Shown here: positions 8,445 through 16,712 of the stretch, piece after piece
Layout: every line of letters begins with the position of its first letter
Position numbering within the stretch: position 1 is the first letter of the stretch
The notes under the pieces: model-generated
Seen by the model: only the letters and a program-made list of their open reading frames with translations
Told to the model about the DNA's origin: nothing
Database searches by the model: none
Translations under genes and position numbers: made by a program
Assembly (NCBI RefSeq): GCF_009755225.1
Contig: NZ_WQKZ01000008.1
Coordinates: 1 to 64,000, forward strand
Length of the DNA stretch: 64,000 nucleotides
Direction of reading: 5' to 3'
From: Hymenobacter ginkgonis
GTDB lineage: Bacteria > Bacteroidota > Bacteroidia > Cytophagales > Hymenobacteraceae

Positions 8445-10610
8445 ATGCGCGTATCAGCTCTTGCGAAAAAACGAATTATTTATTCACTGGCCGGCTTGCT
8501 GGCGCTTTTGCTGCTAGCGCTCGGCGTGTTTTTATGGAAGCGCCAACAGCTGCTGATGTACGCGCTAGGCGAAGTGAAAACCCGCGTCGAGCGCAAGTAC
8601 CCGGTTACCCTCACGCTAGGCCCAGCGCGCTTTACGGGGCTGAGCACCGTGGAGATAGCTGGTATGAGCCTAGTACCGACGGAAGCCGCAGGTGCTTCGG
8701 CCGCCGGCGATACGCTGCTGACGGCCCGCCGCCTACTGGCTGGCCTAAGCGTGCGCTCGCTATTCGCAGGGCGGCCGGTATTTAGCGAGCTACAAATAGA
8801 CCGGGCGCACCTGACTGCGCACAAAGCCACCAATGGGAGCAATAATTTCTCTTTTCTGCTGAAGCGCAAAGGTCCCGCGCCAGTAGCCCGTGACACTACG
8901 CGCGGCGCCAATTACGGCCTATTGCTTAACCAAATACTCGATGCCGGTTTCGGTAGCGTACCCGGCGAAGCCGACTTTCGGCAATTTGTGGTGAGCTACG
9001 ACAGCCCACACCACCGGGTGCAGCTGGCCATGCCGCAGCTTACGATTAAAGATGGGGAAGTGCGCGGCCAACTCACGGCCAACGTCGATTCGGTAGTGAA
9101 TGAGCTAGGGGTAAGTGGTACCATCGCCCCCAGCGATTATGCCATGAACCTCAAGCTGTTTGGCGTGAAGACTTCCGTGCAGGTGCCTTACGTGGCACAG
9201 CGCTTTGGGGCGTTGGTTTCGTTCGATACCATTCGGGTGCAGTTGACGGATAAGGAGTTTACCAGCGATGCCCAAACCGGCGGCGAGCTGGTGGTGCGCG
9301 GCACGGTAGCGGCCAGCAATTTTAGCTTTTTTCATAAGCGGTTAGCTTCGGAGGATATCGTAATTCACCACGGCGAGCTCGATTTTGTGGCTAAGCTGGG
9401 GCGTGGCACGCTGGCGCTCGACGAAGGCACGCGAGCCGTGCTCAACCAGCTCGTATTTCATCCCGAAGTAGCCGTGCGCCTCAAGCCCCGGCTTGCCATC
9501 AACCTCAAAATTGATTCGGACACGACGCCCACAAATGCCTTCTTTAACTCGCTGCCCGAGGGCATGTTCGATGTCGTGGCAGGCACGGCGGGCACGGGCA
9601 CCCTTACCTACCACCTCAACGCCGACGTGAACCTGGCGCAGGTAGACAGCTTGCACCTCAAGTCGTCGCTGACGCCCAGCAAAGATTTCAGCATCACGCA
9701 CTTCGGCGCCGAAGACCTGAGTATGCTGGAGCGCGATTTTCCTTTCACGGCCTACAATGACAAAGGCGATTCGCTGCGCACATTTAAGGTAGGGCCGAGC
9801 AATCCCGACTTCACGTCCTTCGCCGACGTGTCGCACTACATGCCGGCCGTTATTCAAACCACCGAGGACCCGCAGTTTTTTCGGCACCATGGCTTCATGG
9901 AAAAGGCGTTTGTGAACGCAGCCATCGAGGATATTAAGGAGAAGCGCTTTGCCCGTGGGGGTAGCACGCTCAGCATGCAGTTGGTGAAAAACGTATTTTT
10001 GAACCGCCAAAAAACGGTGGGCCGCAAAGCAGAGGAAATGCTCATTGTGTGGCTCATTGAAAACTGGCTGGTGCAACGGGCTCACACGCTTACCAAGGAG
10101 CGTATGTTCGAGATTTACCTCAACATTGTAGAATGGGGCCCTACCAAGTATAAGTGGCCCAGCGGCAAACGCGGCGTGTACGGCATCAAAGAAGCGGCGC
10201 TGTTTTACTACGGCAAGCGCCCTAGCGAGCTCAACCTGGACGAGTGCATTTACCTAGCCAGCATCATTCCCAAGCCGAAATACTACCGCCAGTCCTTCAA
10301 TAGCTACGGCGGGCTGCGCGCCACCACGCGCTGGTACTTCAAGTTTATTGCCGATATCATGGAGAATAAAGGCCTGATTTCGAACGGCGAGCGCGGCAAC
10401 CTGAGCTATTCTGTAAACCTCAACGGGCCCGCTCGTACGTACATCGTGACTGCCCGCGACACTACCCGCACCGTGCAGCCCGGCGACACGGCACAGTTTA
10501 CGCCCCTCAACCTCATCGACCTGCTTAATACCGGCGCCAAACCCGCGGAGCCAGCCCCCGATGCTAGTGCCGCGCCCCCGGCCCCTACCCCCCCCGGCAC
10601 TCGCCCGTAG
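8445..10610 (+). CDS. AsmA-like / GT51 monofunctional peptidoglycan transglycosylase
   Basis: 721 residues. One membrane helix (about 12-31) is followed by a long beta-rich AsmA/DUF748-like region (about 40-430). A C-terminal GT51 domain follows (about 440-640), with the catalytic TTED..FF.HHGF motif near E474, then RGGSTLSMQLVKN, KAEEMLIVWLIE and EIYLNIVEWG. No transpeptidase domain is present. The tail is Pro/Ala rich. It should polymerise lipid II in the periplasm. The AsmA-like front end is an uncommon partner for this domain. A TAACTTTG box at 8432-8439 ends only five bases before the ATG. Confidence 0.85.
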   Translation: MRVSALAKKRIIYSLAGLLALLLLALGVFLWKRQQLLMYALGEVKTRVERKYPVTLTLGPARFTGLSTVEIAGMSLVPTEAAGASAAGDTLLTARRLLAGLSVRSLFAGRPVFSELQIDRAHLTAHKATNGSNNFSFLLKRKGPAPVARDTTRGANYGLLLNQILDAGFGSVPGEADFRQFVVSYDSPHHRVQLAMPQLTIKDGEVRGQLTANVDSVVNELGVSGTIAPSDYAMNLKLFGVKTSVQVPYVAQRFGALVSFDTIRVQLTDKEFTSDAQTGGELVVRGTVAASNFSFFHKRLASEDIVIHHGELDFVAKLGRGTLALDEGTRAVLNQLVFHPEVAVRLKPRLAINLKIDSDTTPTNAFFNSLPEGMFDVVAGTAGTGTLTYHLNADVNLAQVDSLHLKSSLTPSKDFSITHFGAEDLSMLERDFPFTAYNDKGDSLRTFKVGPSNPDFTSFADVSHYMPAVIQTTEDPQFFRHHGFMEKAFVNAAIEDIKEKRFARGGSTLSMQLVKNVFLNRQKTVGRKAEEMLIVWLIENWLVQRAHTLTKERMFEIYLNIVEWGPTKYKWPSGKRGVYGIKEAALFYYGKRPSELNLDECIYLASIIPKPKYYRQSFNSYGGLRATTRWYFKFIADIMENKGLISNGERGNLSYSVNLNGPARTYIVTARDTTRTVQPGDTAQFTPLNLIDLLNTGAKPAEPAPDASAAPPAPTPPGTRP

Positions 10611-10688
10611 GGGGAGGCAGCGCTAGTTGAACTTCTTTTCGGCCCGGTGGTTATCAGCGACTACCAGCCTCCTAAACTTCTGTTTGTC

Positions 10689-11264
10689 ATGAAATTTACT
10701 GCCCTTGCCTTAGCTGCGGCCACCACGCTCAGCTTGGCCTTCATCAACCATCAGCCTACCCTTATGCACCCCACCGAAACAGTGGCCGCGCCCGGTACCG
10801 TTTACGATTTCACCGTCAAAACCATTGACGGGAAAGAAGTGAAGTTGAGTAAGTACAAGGGCAAGAAAATCCTCATTGTCAATACGGCGTCTAAGTGCGG
10901 TTTCACGCCGCAGTATAAGGAGCTTGAGGAGTTATCAAAAAAATACGGTAAGAAGGTGACCGTCTTGGGTTTCCCTTCCAACAGCTTCAACCAAGAGCTA
11001 GCGTCTGACGAAGAAGTTTCGTCTTTTTGCGAGAAGAACTACGGCGTGACGTTCCCGCTGTTTTCGACGGTGCCTGTGAAGGGCGACGACGCTGCCCCCC
11101 TCTATAAGTTCTTGGCCGACAAGGATAAGAATGGGGCCGTAAGCGACGCCCCAACCTGGAATTTCTGTAAATACCTGGTTGATGAAAAGGGCCACGTAGT
11201 GAAGTTCTACCCCTCCAAAGTGAAGCCTTTGAGTGAAGAGCTGGTGGCTGATATTTCGAAGTAA
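10689..11264 (+). CDS. Secreted glutathione peroxidase-family thiol peroxidase
   Basis: 191 residues. A signal peptide (about residues 1-20) precedes a thioredoxin-fold GPx domain. The peroxidatic Cys is C70 in NTASKCGFTPQY. The resolving-type Cys lies in SSFCEKNYGVTFPLF, the glutamine is in FPSNSFNQE, and the Trp-Asn pair is in WNFCKYLV, all conserved. It reduces peroxides, in bacteria usually with thioredoxin-like donors, and here outside the cytoplasm. An upstream in-frame start at 10647 was rejected because it would bury the signal peptide. Confidence 0.88.
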   Translation: MKFTALALAAATTLSLAFINHQPTLMHPTETVAAPGTVYDFTVKTIDGKEVKLSKYKGKKILIVNTASKCGFTPQYKELEELSKKYGKKVTVLGFPSNSFNQELASDEEVSSFCEKNYGVTFPLFSTVPVKGDDAAPLYKFLADKDKNGAVSDAPTWNFCKYLVDEKGHVVKFYPSKVKPLSEELVADISK

Positions 11265-11280
11265 GCCGTTTTAAAAATAT

Positions 11281-11383
11281 AGAACGTCATGCTGCGCTTG
11301 CCGAAGCATCTCTACTACGCTGCATAGATTAGTAATTCTAGTGGTGTGGTAAAGAGGCTTCGGCAAGCGCAGCATGACGTTCT
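11281..11383. repeat. Long inverted repeat between gpx and menA
   Basis: The arms 11281-11318 and 11346-11383 are inverted copies. The outer 27 bases match perfectly (AGAACGTCATGCTGCGCTTG and onwards) and the inner part has a few mismatches. The spacer is short and AT-rich. It looks like a dispersed REP/MITE-type element rather than a simple terminator. Confidence 0.75.
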
Positions 11384-11428
11384 GCATTAGCGAATAGTGG
11401 TACTAGTCTTTATAATAATACCCAAAAC

Positions 11429-12346
11429 ATGTCTCCCTGGATTTCTGCTTTCCGTCCTCGCACCCTGCCGCTGGCCTTGGCCAGCATTCTGACGGGCGGC
11501 TTTCTGGCGAAAGCTACTGGGCACTTCAATGGCCCTGTGGTAGCGCTGGCAGCTTTTACCACCATTCTGCTGCAGATACTTAGCAACCTGGCCAACGACT
11601 ACGGCGATTCGCAAAACGGCGCCGATAGTGTGCACCGCCAGGGCCCGGAGCGGGCCGTGCAGAGCGGGGCTATCACACCGGCCGAAATGAAGCGCGCCAT
11701 GTGGGGCTTTGGGGCAGCAGCGCTGGGAAGTGGCATTGCGCTGCTGCTAGTGGCGCTGGGTGTGGCGAGCACGTGGGTGCTGTTGGCTTTTTTTGTGCTA
11801 GGATTGGGCGCCATTTGGGCTGCCATTAATTACACAGCGGGCGCACGGCCCTACGGCTACGCCGGGCTGGGCGACGTGTCAGTGTTTCTGTTTTTTGGGC
11901 TAGTAGGCGTGTGCGGCACCTACTTTTTACAAGCGTATTCGCAAGAGCATGAGTTAGCGCGCTCGCTACCGCTGGCGGTATTATTGCCCGCTGCTAGCCT
12001 GGGCTGTTTCTCAGCAGCTGTGCTGAATGTCAATAATATCCGGGACATAATTTCGGACAAGCTAGCCGGTAAAATCACGGTGCCGGTGCGGCTCGGGCCG
12101 CGCCATGCCCGCCGCTACCATTGGTTGCTGCTGCTACTGGGGGTAGGGAGTGCGGTGCTCTACGTGGCGCTCACGTACCATTCGCCCTGGCAGTGGCTAT
12201 TCGTGCTGAGCCTTCCTTTATTTGCCTTCAACGGCTACCAGGTTTGGGTGCGGCAAGAGTCGATGCGCCTCGACCCACTGTTAAAGCAAATGGCCTTGAG
12301 TACGCTAGTATTCACGGTGTTGTTTGGGCTGGGACAAGTATTATAA
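11429..12346 (+). CDS. menA: 1,4-dihydroxy-2-naphthoate polyprenyltransferase
   Basis: 305 residues with about eight membrane helices. UbiA-superfamily enzyme with the first Asp-rich motif NDYGDSQNGAD (about 54-64) and the second, NNIRDIISDKLAGKITVPVRLG (about 202-223). It attaches the polyprenyl tail to DHNA in menaquinone synthesis at the inner membrane. MenA is preferred over other UbiA enzymes because of the length and the SVFLFFGLVGVCGTYFLQ segment. It converges on dnaX across a strong terminator. Confidence 0.88.
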   Translation: MSPWISAFRPRTLPLALASILTGGFLAKATGHFNGPVVALAAFTTILLQILSNLANDYGDSQNGADSVHRQGPERAVQSGAITPAEMKRAMWGFGAAALGSGIALLLVALGVASTWVLLAFFVLGLGAIWAAINYTAGARPYGYAGLGDVSVFLFFGLVGVCGTYFLQAYSQEHELARSLPLAVLLPAASLGCFSAAVLNVNNIRDIISDKLAGKITVPVRLGPRHARRYHWLLLLLGVGSAVLYVALTYHSPWQWLFVLSLPLFAFNGYQVWVRQESMRLDPLLKQMALSTLVFTVLFGLGQVL

Positions 12347-12348
12347 AA

Positions 12349-12433
12349 CCGGTCTAAAAGAAGGGGGGGTAGGGCCGTAGGTCGTTCGCTGAGTTTGAGC
12401 GACCTCCAGCTCTACCCCCCTTCTTTTAGACCG
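12349..12433. terminator. Bidirectional terminator between menA and dnaX
   Basis: Near-perfect inverted arms, 12351-12372 and 12412-12432 (ggtctaaaagaaggg and its complement), with a second hairpin nested in the loop. It lies exactly between two convergent stop codons. Confidence 0.8.
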
Positions 12434-12436
12434 ATC

Positions 12437-14449
12437 TTAAAAGTCGGCATCCAAGCCCAAACGCTGTTTCATTTCTTGCAGGGCCGGGTATTTTTCAGCT
12501 AGATAGGCAAACTTGTCGTTCGACGTATACAGCTTGCGGCCCGTGGGCGCGGCCGTGGCCACTTCCGTTTGCACCGTAAGGCCGGGGTGGCCGGTGCGCC
12601 GCCGTAGCTCAGCCATAAACTCAGCTCGAAACTCATTGAACTGCACCACCTGCACCGGATTATCCACCGTGAGGGTGATGATGTGGCCTGCATCGGCCGA
12701 AACGGTGCGGTTGAGCACCATATAGTCGCTCATCTTCTCCTGAGCGCGGCGCTCATCGGCTAGCTGCTGCCAAATTTTTTGCAACAGTTCGGGCGCAATG
12801 GGGGGTAGGGGCCCGGTAGATGCCGCCACAGGCTCGGCTACGGCTGCAACGGGTCGGGCCGCCGTAGCTGTGGGCGTACCTAAGTCGCGTAGGCCAGGCA
12901 GGCGATTGGCTAAGCTAGGCAGTTTAGGCAGGGTAGGGGCTGCTACACTTGGCTGGGGAGCGGGCGGGCTGGGCCGCACATCAGTGGGCCGATGGTTGGG
13001 CTCCAGGCCCTGCATGCTGGGCCGGCCAGTTTCGATATGAGGCAGCGTATCGAGCACTTGGTGGCGCGTTGTAACGGGCGGCGCTTCGGCGTCCTCAATG
13101 CTTGGGGTAGCGTGTAGCTCCGCTACCCCGTTCTCGACGGGTAGCGGGTCGGGGCCATCGGCAGGCGCGGGCGCATGCACCAGCGGCGTAGTGGCTGCTG
13201 CGGGCGCTGTGGTGGAGGTAGGCGTCACCGGAGCGGGGCTTTCGGCTAAGCTGCTAGTTTTTTTTTTAGCCTCGCCGTTGTCTAGGGCTGGTTTTGGGCT
13301 GGCAGGCGCCGGGCGAGAGTGGGCATCGGGGTTAAGGTCGCGCACAAACTGCACAGCCTCATTTAAATACGCCAGCTTCATAAGGGCTAGCTCCACGTGC
13401 AAGCGCTGGTTTTTAGCCTGTTTAAAATCGCGGTCGCACTGGCTTACCAAGTTCAGAGCCGAGAGCAAGAAGGGCAGCGGCGCAGCCTGCGCCTGCCGCA
13501 CGTACTGCTGCCGAATGTTGTCAGAGACTTCTAGCAGCTGCACCGTCACGGGGTCTTTGCACACCAGCAGGCCGCGTAAATGCTCGGCAGTGCCTACCAC
13601 AAAATTATGTAAGTCAAACCCTTGCTGCATCACGGAGTCGAGCAGCAACAGCGCCGCCGACAGATTTTCGCGCAACAGGGCATCTACTAGCCGGAAATAA
13701 TAATCGTAGTCGAGGATGTGCAGGTTTTGCACTACCTCCTTATAGGTCAAATTGTTGCCAGCAAATGTCACCTGCTGGTCAAACATCGAAAGCGCGTCGC
13801 GCAGGCCGCCATCGGCTTTTTGGGCTAGCAGGTGCAGGGCATCATCGTCGGCCGTTATGTGCTCGCTAGTAGCTACGTAGCGCAGATGCTCCTTGATATC
13901 GTCAACTCGAATGCGGTTGAAGTCAAAAATCTGACAGCGCGACAAGATGGTAGGAATAATCTTGTGACGCTCGGTAGTAGCCAGAATAAAAATGGCGTAG
14001 CTCGGCGGCTCTTCTAGCGTCTTCAAAAAAGCGTTGAAGGCCGCATTTGAGAGCATGTGCACCTCGTCAATAATATAAATTTTGTAGCGCCCCTGTTGCG
14101 GTGCGTAGCGCACCTGCTCCACTAGCGAGCGAATATCCTCGACCGAATTATTCGAGGCAGCATCCAACTCGTGCACGTTAAAAGAGGCATTTTCCTGGAA
14201 GGCCACGCACGAGGTGCATACGCCGCAGGCCTCAGCCTCAGCCGTAAGGTTGGTGCAGTTAATCGTCTTGGCCAAAATGCGGGCGCAAGTAGTCTTGCCT
14301 ACCCCCCGGGGCCCGCAAAACAGGAAGGCCTGCGCTAAATGCTGGCTCTGAATGGCGTTTTGCAGGGTGGTCGTGACGTGCTGCTGCCCCACCACGCTTC
14401 TGAACGTGGCCGGACGATACTTTCGGGCCGAAACAACAAAATTTTCCAT
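12437..14449 (-). CDS. dnaX: DNA polymerase III subunits gamma and tau
   Basis: 670 residues. AAA+ clamp-loader ATPase: Walker A CGPRGVGKTT (about 45-54), a zinc site with C65, C75, C78 and C81, Walker B/DEAH-like IIDEVHMLSNAAF, and sensor 1 FILATTERHKIIPTILSRCQ. A long Pro/Ala-rich linker (about 375-550) precedes the tau C-terminal region. The ATG at 14449 was chosen because the family begins MENFVVSARKYRP; an upstream start at 14524 has no conserved residues. A -7-like box lies 15 bases upstream. Confidence 0.95.
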   Translation of the reverse strand: MENFVVSARKYRPATFRSVVGQQHVTTTLQNAIQSQHLAQAFLFCGPRGVGKTTCARILAKTINCTNLTAEAEACGVCTSCVAFQENASFNVHELDAASNNSVEDIRSLVEQVRYAPQQGRYKIYIIDEVHMLSNAAFNAFLKTLEEPPSYAIFILATTERHKIIPTILSRCQIFDFNRIRVDDIKEHLRYVATSEHITADDDALHLLAQKADGGLRDALSMFDQQVTFAGNNLTYKEVVQNLHILDYDYYFRLVDALLRENLSAALLLLDSVMQQGFDLHNFVVGTAEHLRGLLVCKDPVTVQLLEVSDNIRQQYVRQAQAAPLPFLLSALNLVSQCDRDFKQAKNQRLHVELALMKLAYLNEAVQFVRDLNPDAHSRPAPASPKPALDNGEAKKKTSSLAESPAPVTPTSTTAPAAATTPLVHAPAPADGPDPLPVENGVAELHATPSIEDAEAPPVTTRHQVLDTLPHIETGRPSMQGLEPNHRPTDVRPSPPAPQPSVAAPTLPKLPSLANRLPGLRDLGTPTATAARPVAAVAEPVAASTGPLPPIAPELLQKIWQQLADERRAQEKMSDYMVLNRTVSADAGHIITLTVDNPVQVVQFNEFRAEFMAELRRRTGHPGLTVQTEVATAAPTGRKLYTSNDKFAYLAEKYPALQEMKQRLGLDADF

Positions 14450-14463
14450 AGTCGATACGCTAG

Positions 14464-14471
14464 CAAAGATA
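14464..14471 (-). promoter_or_regulatory. -7 box (TATCTTTG) for dnaX
   Basis: TAnnTTTG on the minus strand, 15 bases before the dnaX ATG, predicting a very short leader. No clear -33 element was seen. Confidence 0.45.
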
Positions 14472-14587
14472 CCCAAGCCCCGCGGTAGGGTAAGCCTCGG
14501 CCCGCCAAGAATGGGGAGCCGCAACGGACTAATGCCTGCTGGACAAGAACAAAAACTAGCCCCAAAACATTTAGTGGCTACCTAACG

Positions 14588-14595
14588 TATCTTTG
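14588..14595 (+). promoter_or_regulatory. ssrA: -7 box (TATCTTTG) for ssrA
   Basis: TAnnTTTG match about 41 bases before the predicted mature 5' end of the tmRNA. This suits a short 5' leader removed by RNase P. Confidence 0.5.
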
Positions 14596-14636
14596 TGCCT
14601 CGCCTCTTCGGAGGCGGACCTCGTTCTTTCTAAATT

Positions 14637-15005
14637 GGGGCTGACCGGAATTGACAGCTTGCGCAAGTCGCGGGTAAGCGTGCCGGGAGTTGATGGAAGC
14701 TCTCCCGCCAAAAAATCTATCAAACAACAACTGGCGACTATTCGTACGCCATGGCTGCCTAGTTCAGAACTAAGCACTGCCATCGTTCCGCTCGGGTAAG
14801 TTTTTACACCTGGGAGTTCGGAGCGTCGTAAGTAGAAACTAGCCTTCGAAGAGCTGTGATTTGGAGGCGAAACCCAACTGCAGCTAAGAGAATTTCAAGG
14901 GCCTGATGTGCGCCTGGAATTCTTCGAAAATCCAAGCATAGATACGCACGTAGAAAGCACGTTGTCTTCCTTGTCTGGACCAGGGTTCGAATCCCTGCAG
15001 CTCCA
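14637..15005 (+). ncRNA. ssrA: Transfer-messenger RNA (tmRNA)
   Basis: Rescues stalled ribosomes by acting as tRNA-Ala and mRNA in turn. The acceptor stem GGGGCTG (14637-14643) pairs with CAGCTCC (14998-15004), and the discriminator A is at 15005. The T arm CAGGGTTCGAATCCCTG is intact. The tag frame reads GGC GAC TAT TCG TAC GCC ATG GCT GCC TAG at 14733-14762, giving GDYSYAMAA, close to the GEESYAMAA type known in Cytophaga. CCA is not encoded. The 3' end from 14993 is supplied by the prophage attachment repeat, so the gene stays functional after integration. Confidence 0.93.
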
Positions 15006-15049
15006 CTGAAATCCCTCTCTGCGCATAGTGGAGGGGGATTTTTTGTTTT
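14993..15049 (+). other. attL: left prophage attachment repeat
   Basis: 57 bases repeated at 57003-57059 with a single mismatch (15008 G versus 57018 A). The repeat covers the tmRNA 3' acceptor strand and the following terminator hairpin (15009-15046), so integration rebuilds both. It defines the left end of the 42-kb prophage. Confidence 0.92.
15009..15049 (+). terminator. tmRNA terminator, inside attL
   Basis: The hairpin pairs the AATCCCTCT side with AGGGGGATT and is followed by TTTTTGTTTT. The same hairpin is present in attR. Confidence 0.75.
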
Positions 15050-15068
15050 GCACCCGATTTTGCACCCA
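15046..15068 (+). promoter_or_regulatory. Left integrase arm-type sites
   Basis: Two direct copies of TTTTGCACCC(G/A) at 15046-15055 and 15058-15068, immediately inside attL. The same TGCACCC motif recurs near attR. Spaced repeats flanking a core are the usual arm-binding layout of tyrosine integrases. Confidence 0.6.
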
Positions 15069-15259
15069 CATAAGAGCTTTCTATGGTCGACGACCAAGAA
15101 AAATCAAGCGCCGCATCTTCGGCGGCCCGGGCAACATCAACTATACTAGCGGTAGGCAGTGTTGCTTGTCCTGATTGCATTAGCATCTATAAAGAACGGG
15201 TTACGGAATAAAAGGCAAAAAAGCATCAGTCCAGCATCAGTCCAGCAGCCGGGGCTCTT

Positions 15260-15523
15260 TCATGTCCACCCCTCCGGCAACTGCACCCCCTGCCCATAAT
15301 CCTCTAGTGGCCCATTGCTGCTGAAGCTATGCACCACGACGAAGCAGTCATGCTCCTCGTCAATACCCACCTCGGCAAAGAAGCCGCGACCGCCGTCTGG
15401 TAAGTAATAGAGGTTGACACCGCCGAATCCTTCCACCCAGCGTTGAGCTAAGAACGTGCCCTCCTTCAGCACTACCCCTAATTGGCCCTTAAAGGAAAGT
15501 AGGTTGAAGTTATCCAGGGTCAT
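15260..15523 (-). CDS. Hypothetical protein, lysogeny-end cargo
   Basis: 87 residues starting MTLDNFNLLSFKGQL. There is no signal peptide or membrane segment. It is rich in aromatic and acidic residues (VNLYYLPDGGRGFFAEVGID). I recall similar short proteins from Hymenobacter genomes but know no function. An upstream in-frame ATG at 15580 lies inside the adjacent palindrome and was judged less likely. It is the first prophage gene after attL and is transcribed towards it. Confidence 0.55.
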   Translation of the reverse strand: MTLDNFNLLSFKGQLGVVLKEGTFLAQRWVEGFGGVNLYYLPDGGRGFFAEVGIDEEHDCFVVVHSFSSNGPLEDYGQGVQLPEGWT

Positions 15524-15542
15524 AGCCACAAAATAAGGTGCT

Positions 15543-15615
15543 GGCTTGCGTTCAGGTTTAGCCAATAGTAGAAGCTTCACTCCTTTCTACTATTGGCTAA
15601 ACCTGAACGCAAGCC
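15543..15615. repeat. Perfect palindrome with 31-bp arms
   Basis: The arms 15543-15573 and 15585-15615 are exact reverse complements, separated by 11 bases (GCTTCACTCCT). Both arms encode the peptide LAKPERKP outward, on opposite strands. This suggests an inverted duplication rather than a terminator, since no T-run follows. Confidence 0.9.
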
Positions 15616-15835
15616 CGACCCCAACTTTGAGCCTGACTACGATGTGGCTGATATAGACTATGATGACACCGTACAGGCCAGCCATGACGAGGTGAGCGAC
15701 CCAGTTGCTGAAGCTGGCGGCTCCGAAGCCAGCGCTAAAAAAAGCCCCAGCCTAATCGCCTGGGGCTTTTTCGGAAGCGAGTGGCCACCACTCTTTAAAC
15801 TGCTCAGTGCTTACAATAAGTGGCGTCTGCGCTAA
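15593..15835 (+). CDS. Doubtful short ORF created at the palindrome
   Basis: 80 codons from a TTG. The first codons come from the palindrome arm. The middle is strongly acidic (DYDVADIDYDDT). The last 30 codons run straight through a terminator hairpin at 15737-15772. It may be the 3' end of a truncated gene joined to the duplicated arm. I would not treat it as an expressed protein without support. Confidence 0.2.
   Translation: MAKPERKPDPNFEPDYDVADIDYDDTVQASHDEVSDPVAEAGGSEASAKKSPSLIAWGFFGSEWPPLFKLLSAYNKWRLR
15737..15772. terminator. Terminator (AAAAGCCCCAG hairpin)
   Basis: The stem GCCCCAG/CTGGGGC is flanked by A and T runs, so it can work in both directions. It lies at the 3' end of the minus-strand gene starting at 15982. 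Confidence 0.7.
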
Positions 15836-15982
15836 GCGGTCAATTGCCACCTGCCAATCATTTAAAACAGTGAAGCGCAGCAGATAACAATGGCCATACT
15901 GGAATCCCCCAAACCCATTAGAACCCTTAAAAATGCAAAGCTGAGTTTTAAAATTTGGAGGGCCTTGCGAGAAATTAGCCAT
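15752..15982 (-). CDS. Hypothetical short protein
   Basis: 76 residues starting MANFSQGPPNFKTQL. A core with many aromatic and glycine residues (FKGSNGFGGFQYGHCYLLRF) is followed by a helical end. No known domain is recognised. The stop lies inside the terminator stem. The start at 15982 was chosen over 15994 because of the compact conserved-looking N-terminus. Confidence 0.5.
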   Translation of the reverse strand: MANFSQGPPNFKTQLCIFKGSNGFGGFQYGHCYLLRFTVLNDWQVAIDRLAQTPLIVSTEQFKEWWPLASEKAPGD

Positions 15983-16065
15983 ATATGACCTCATAAGCAG
16001 CTTTTTCCTGATCCAATTCTCAATTAATCATACTTATCCCAAAATTAATGCAAATTCAGTTATAA

Positions 16066-16098
16066 AAAAAAGCCTCGACCTTACTGGCCGGGGCTTTT
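16066..16098. terminator. Terminator (AAGCCTCG...CGGGGCTT)
   Basis: GC stem with one G-T pair flanked by A and T tracts. It sits just downstream of the 16166-16579 minus-strand gene and can act in both directions. Confidence 0.6.
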
Positions 16099-16165
16099 AG
16101 GATGATTCTGGTTTCTTTCTCGGCTTTGCCAGCGGCCGGCGAAAGCCAATATAGCTCGTGTAGTA

Positions 16166-16579
16166 CTAGGAGGCGAGGTGCCACTGCTTGAGCCAATCCT
16201 GCGCGTCTTCCAGGTTTTGAAATATCTGCAATTCGAAGGGCACAGAATCTGGCAGCCGGGTAGGAATGATATCCGAATGCCGGTCAGCTTGCAGCACGTG
16301 GGCTACGCAGCGTAGCCCCAGGCGGCTGGCTTGGGGTACCCAGACTTCCGCCAGCCAATCGAGGCTATCAAACCAAGGTCCCCGCAGTTGAGAGTTGTCG
16401 TTAAGGAGCAAGGAGCACGGCGTACGAGCTGCGTGCAGTAAGTACGCCTCCGCCCCTCGCATCGCCTCAACGGGGTCCACGTATCCTCGCCAAGTAGCCC
16501 GTAACCAGTGATTTTCTTCCTCGTAGCTCAGGGCACACGTACTGTGGTCCCGCGGGTCCGTATTAATATTTAGCAGCAT
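16166..16579 (-). CDS. SpoIIAA/STAS-like protein
   Basis: 137 residues. The pattern is that of small STAS/SEC14-like proteins of Hymenobacter: an N-terminal strand-rich part with WLRATWRGYVDPVEAMRG, a central LLLNDNSQL..PWFDSLDWL, and a C-terminal QIFQNLEDAQDWLKQW helix. Such domains usually take part in protein-protein signalling, but the partner is unknown. A similar architecture occurs at the other prophage end (54239-54676). It is a cargo gene, not a structural one. Confidence 0.5.
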   Translation of the reverse strand: MLLNINTDPRDHSTCALSYEEENHWLRATWRGYVDPVEAMRGAEAYLLHAARTPCSLLLNDNSQLRGPWFDSLDWLAEVWVPQASRLGLRCVAHVLQADRHSDIIPTRLPDSVPFELQIFQNLEDAQDWLKQWHLAS

Positions 16580-16712
16580 GAGGAGTAAAAAATGCCATAA
16601 CAGTAATGCCTACCTGCCTAATAGGGTAGGTCAACAAAGTACGCACTATTTATTAACATTGTCCTAAAAAAGCAACTAGTATTCACGCTTATAACAGCGT
16701 AACGCCAATGCT

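Noticed and set aside
9342..10085. 247-codon minus-strand ORF inside the transglycosylase
   Set aside because: Shadow of the GT51 domain, no recognisable motif.
14804..15186. Minus-strand ORFs across the tmRNA 3' part and attL
   Set aside because: They overlap a structured RNA gene and the attachment site; no protein features.
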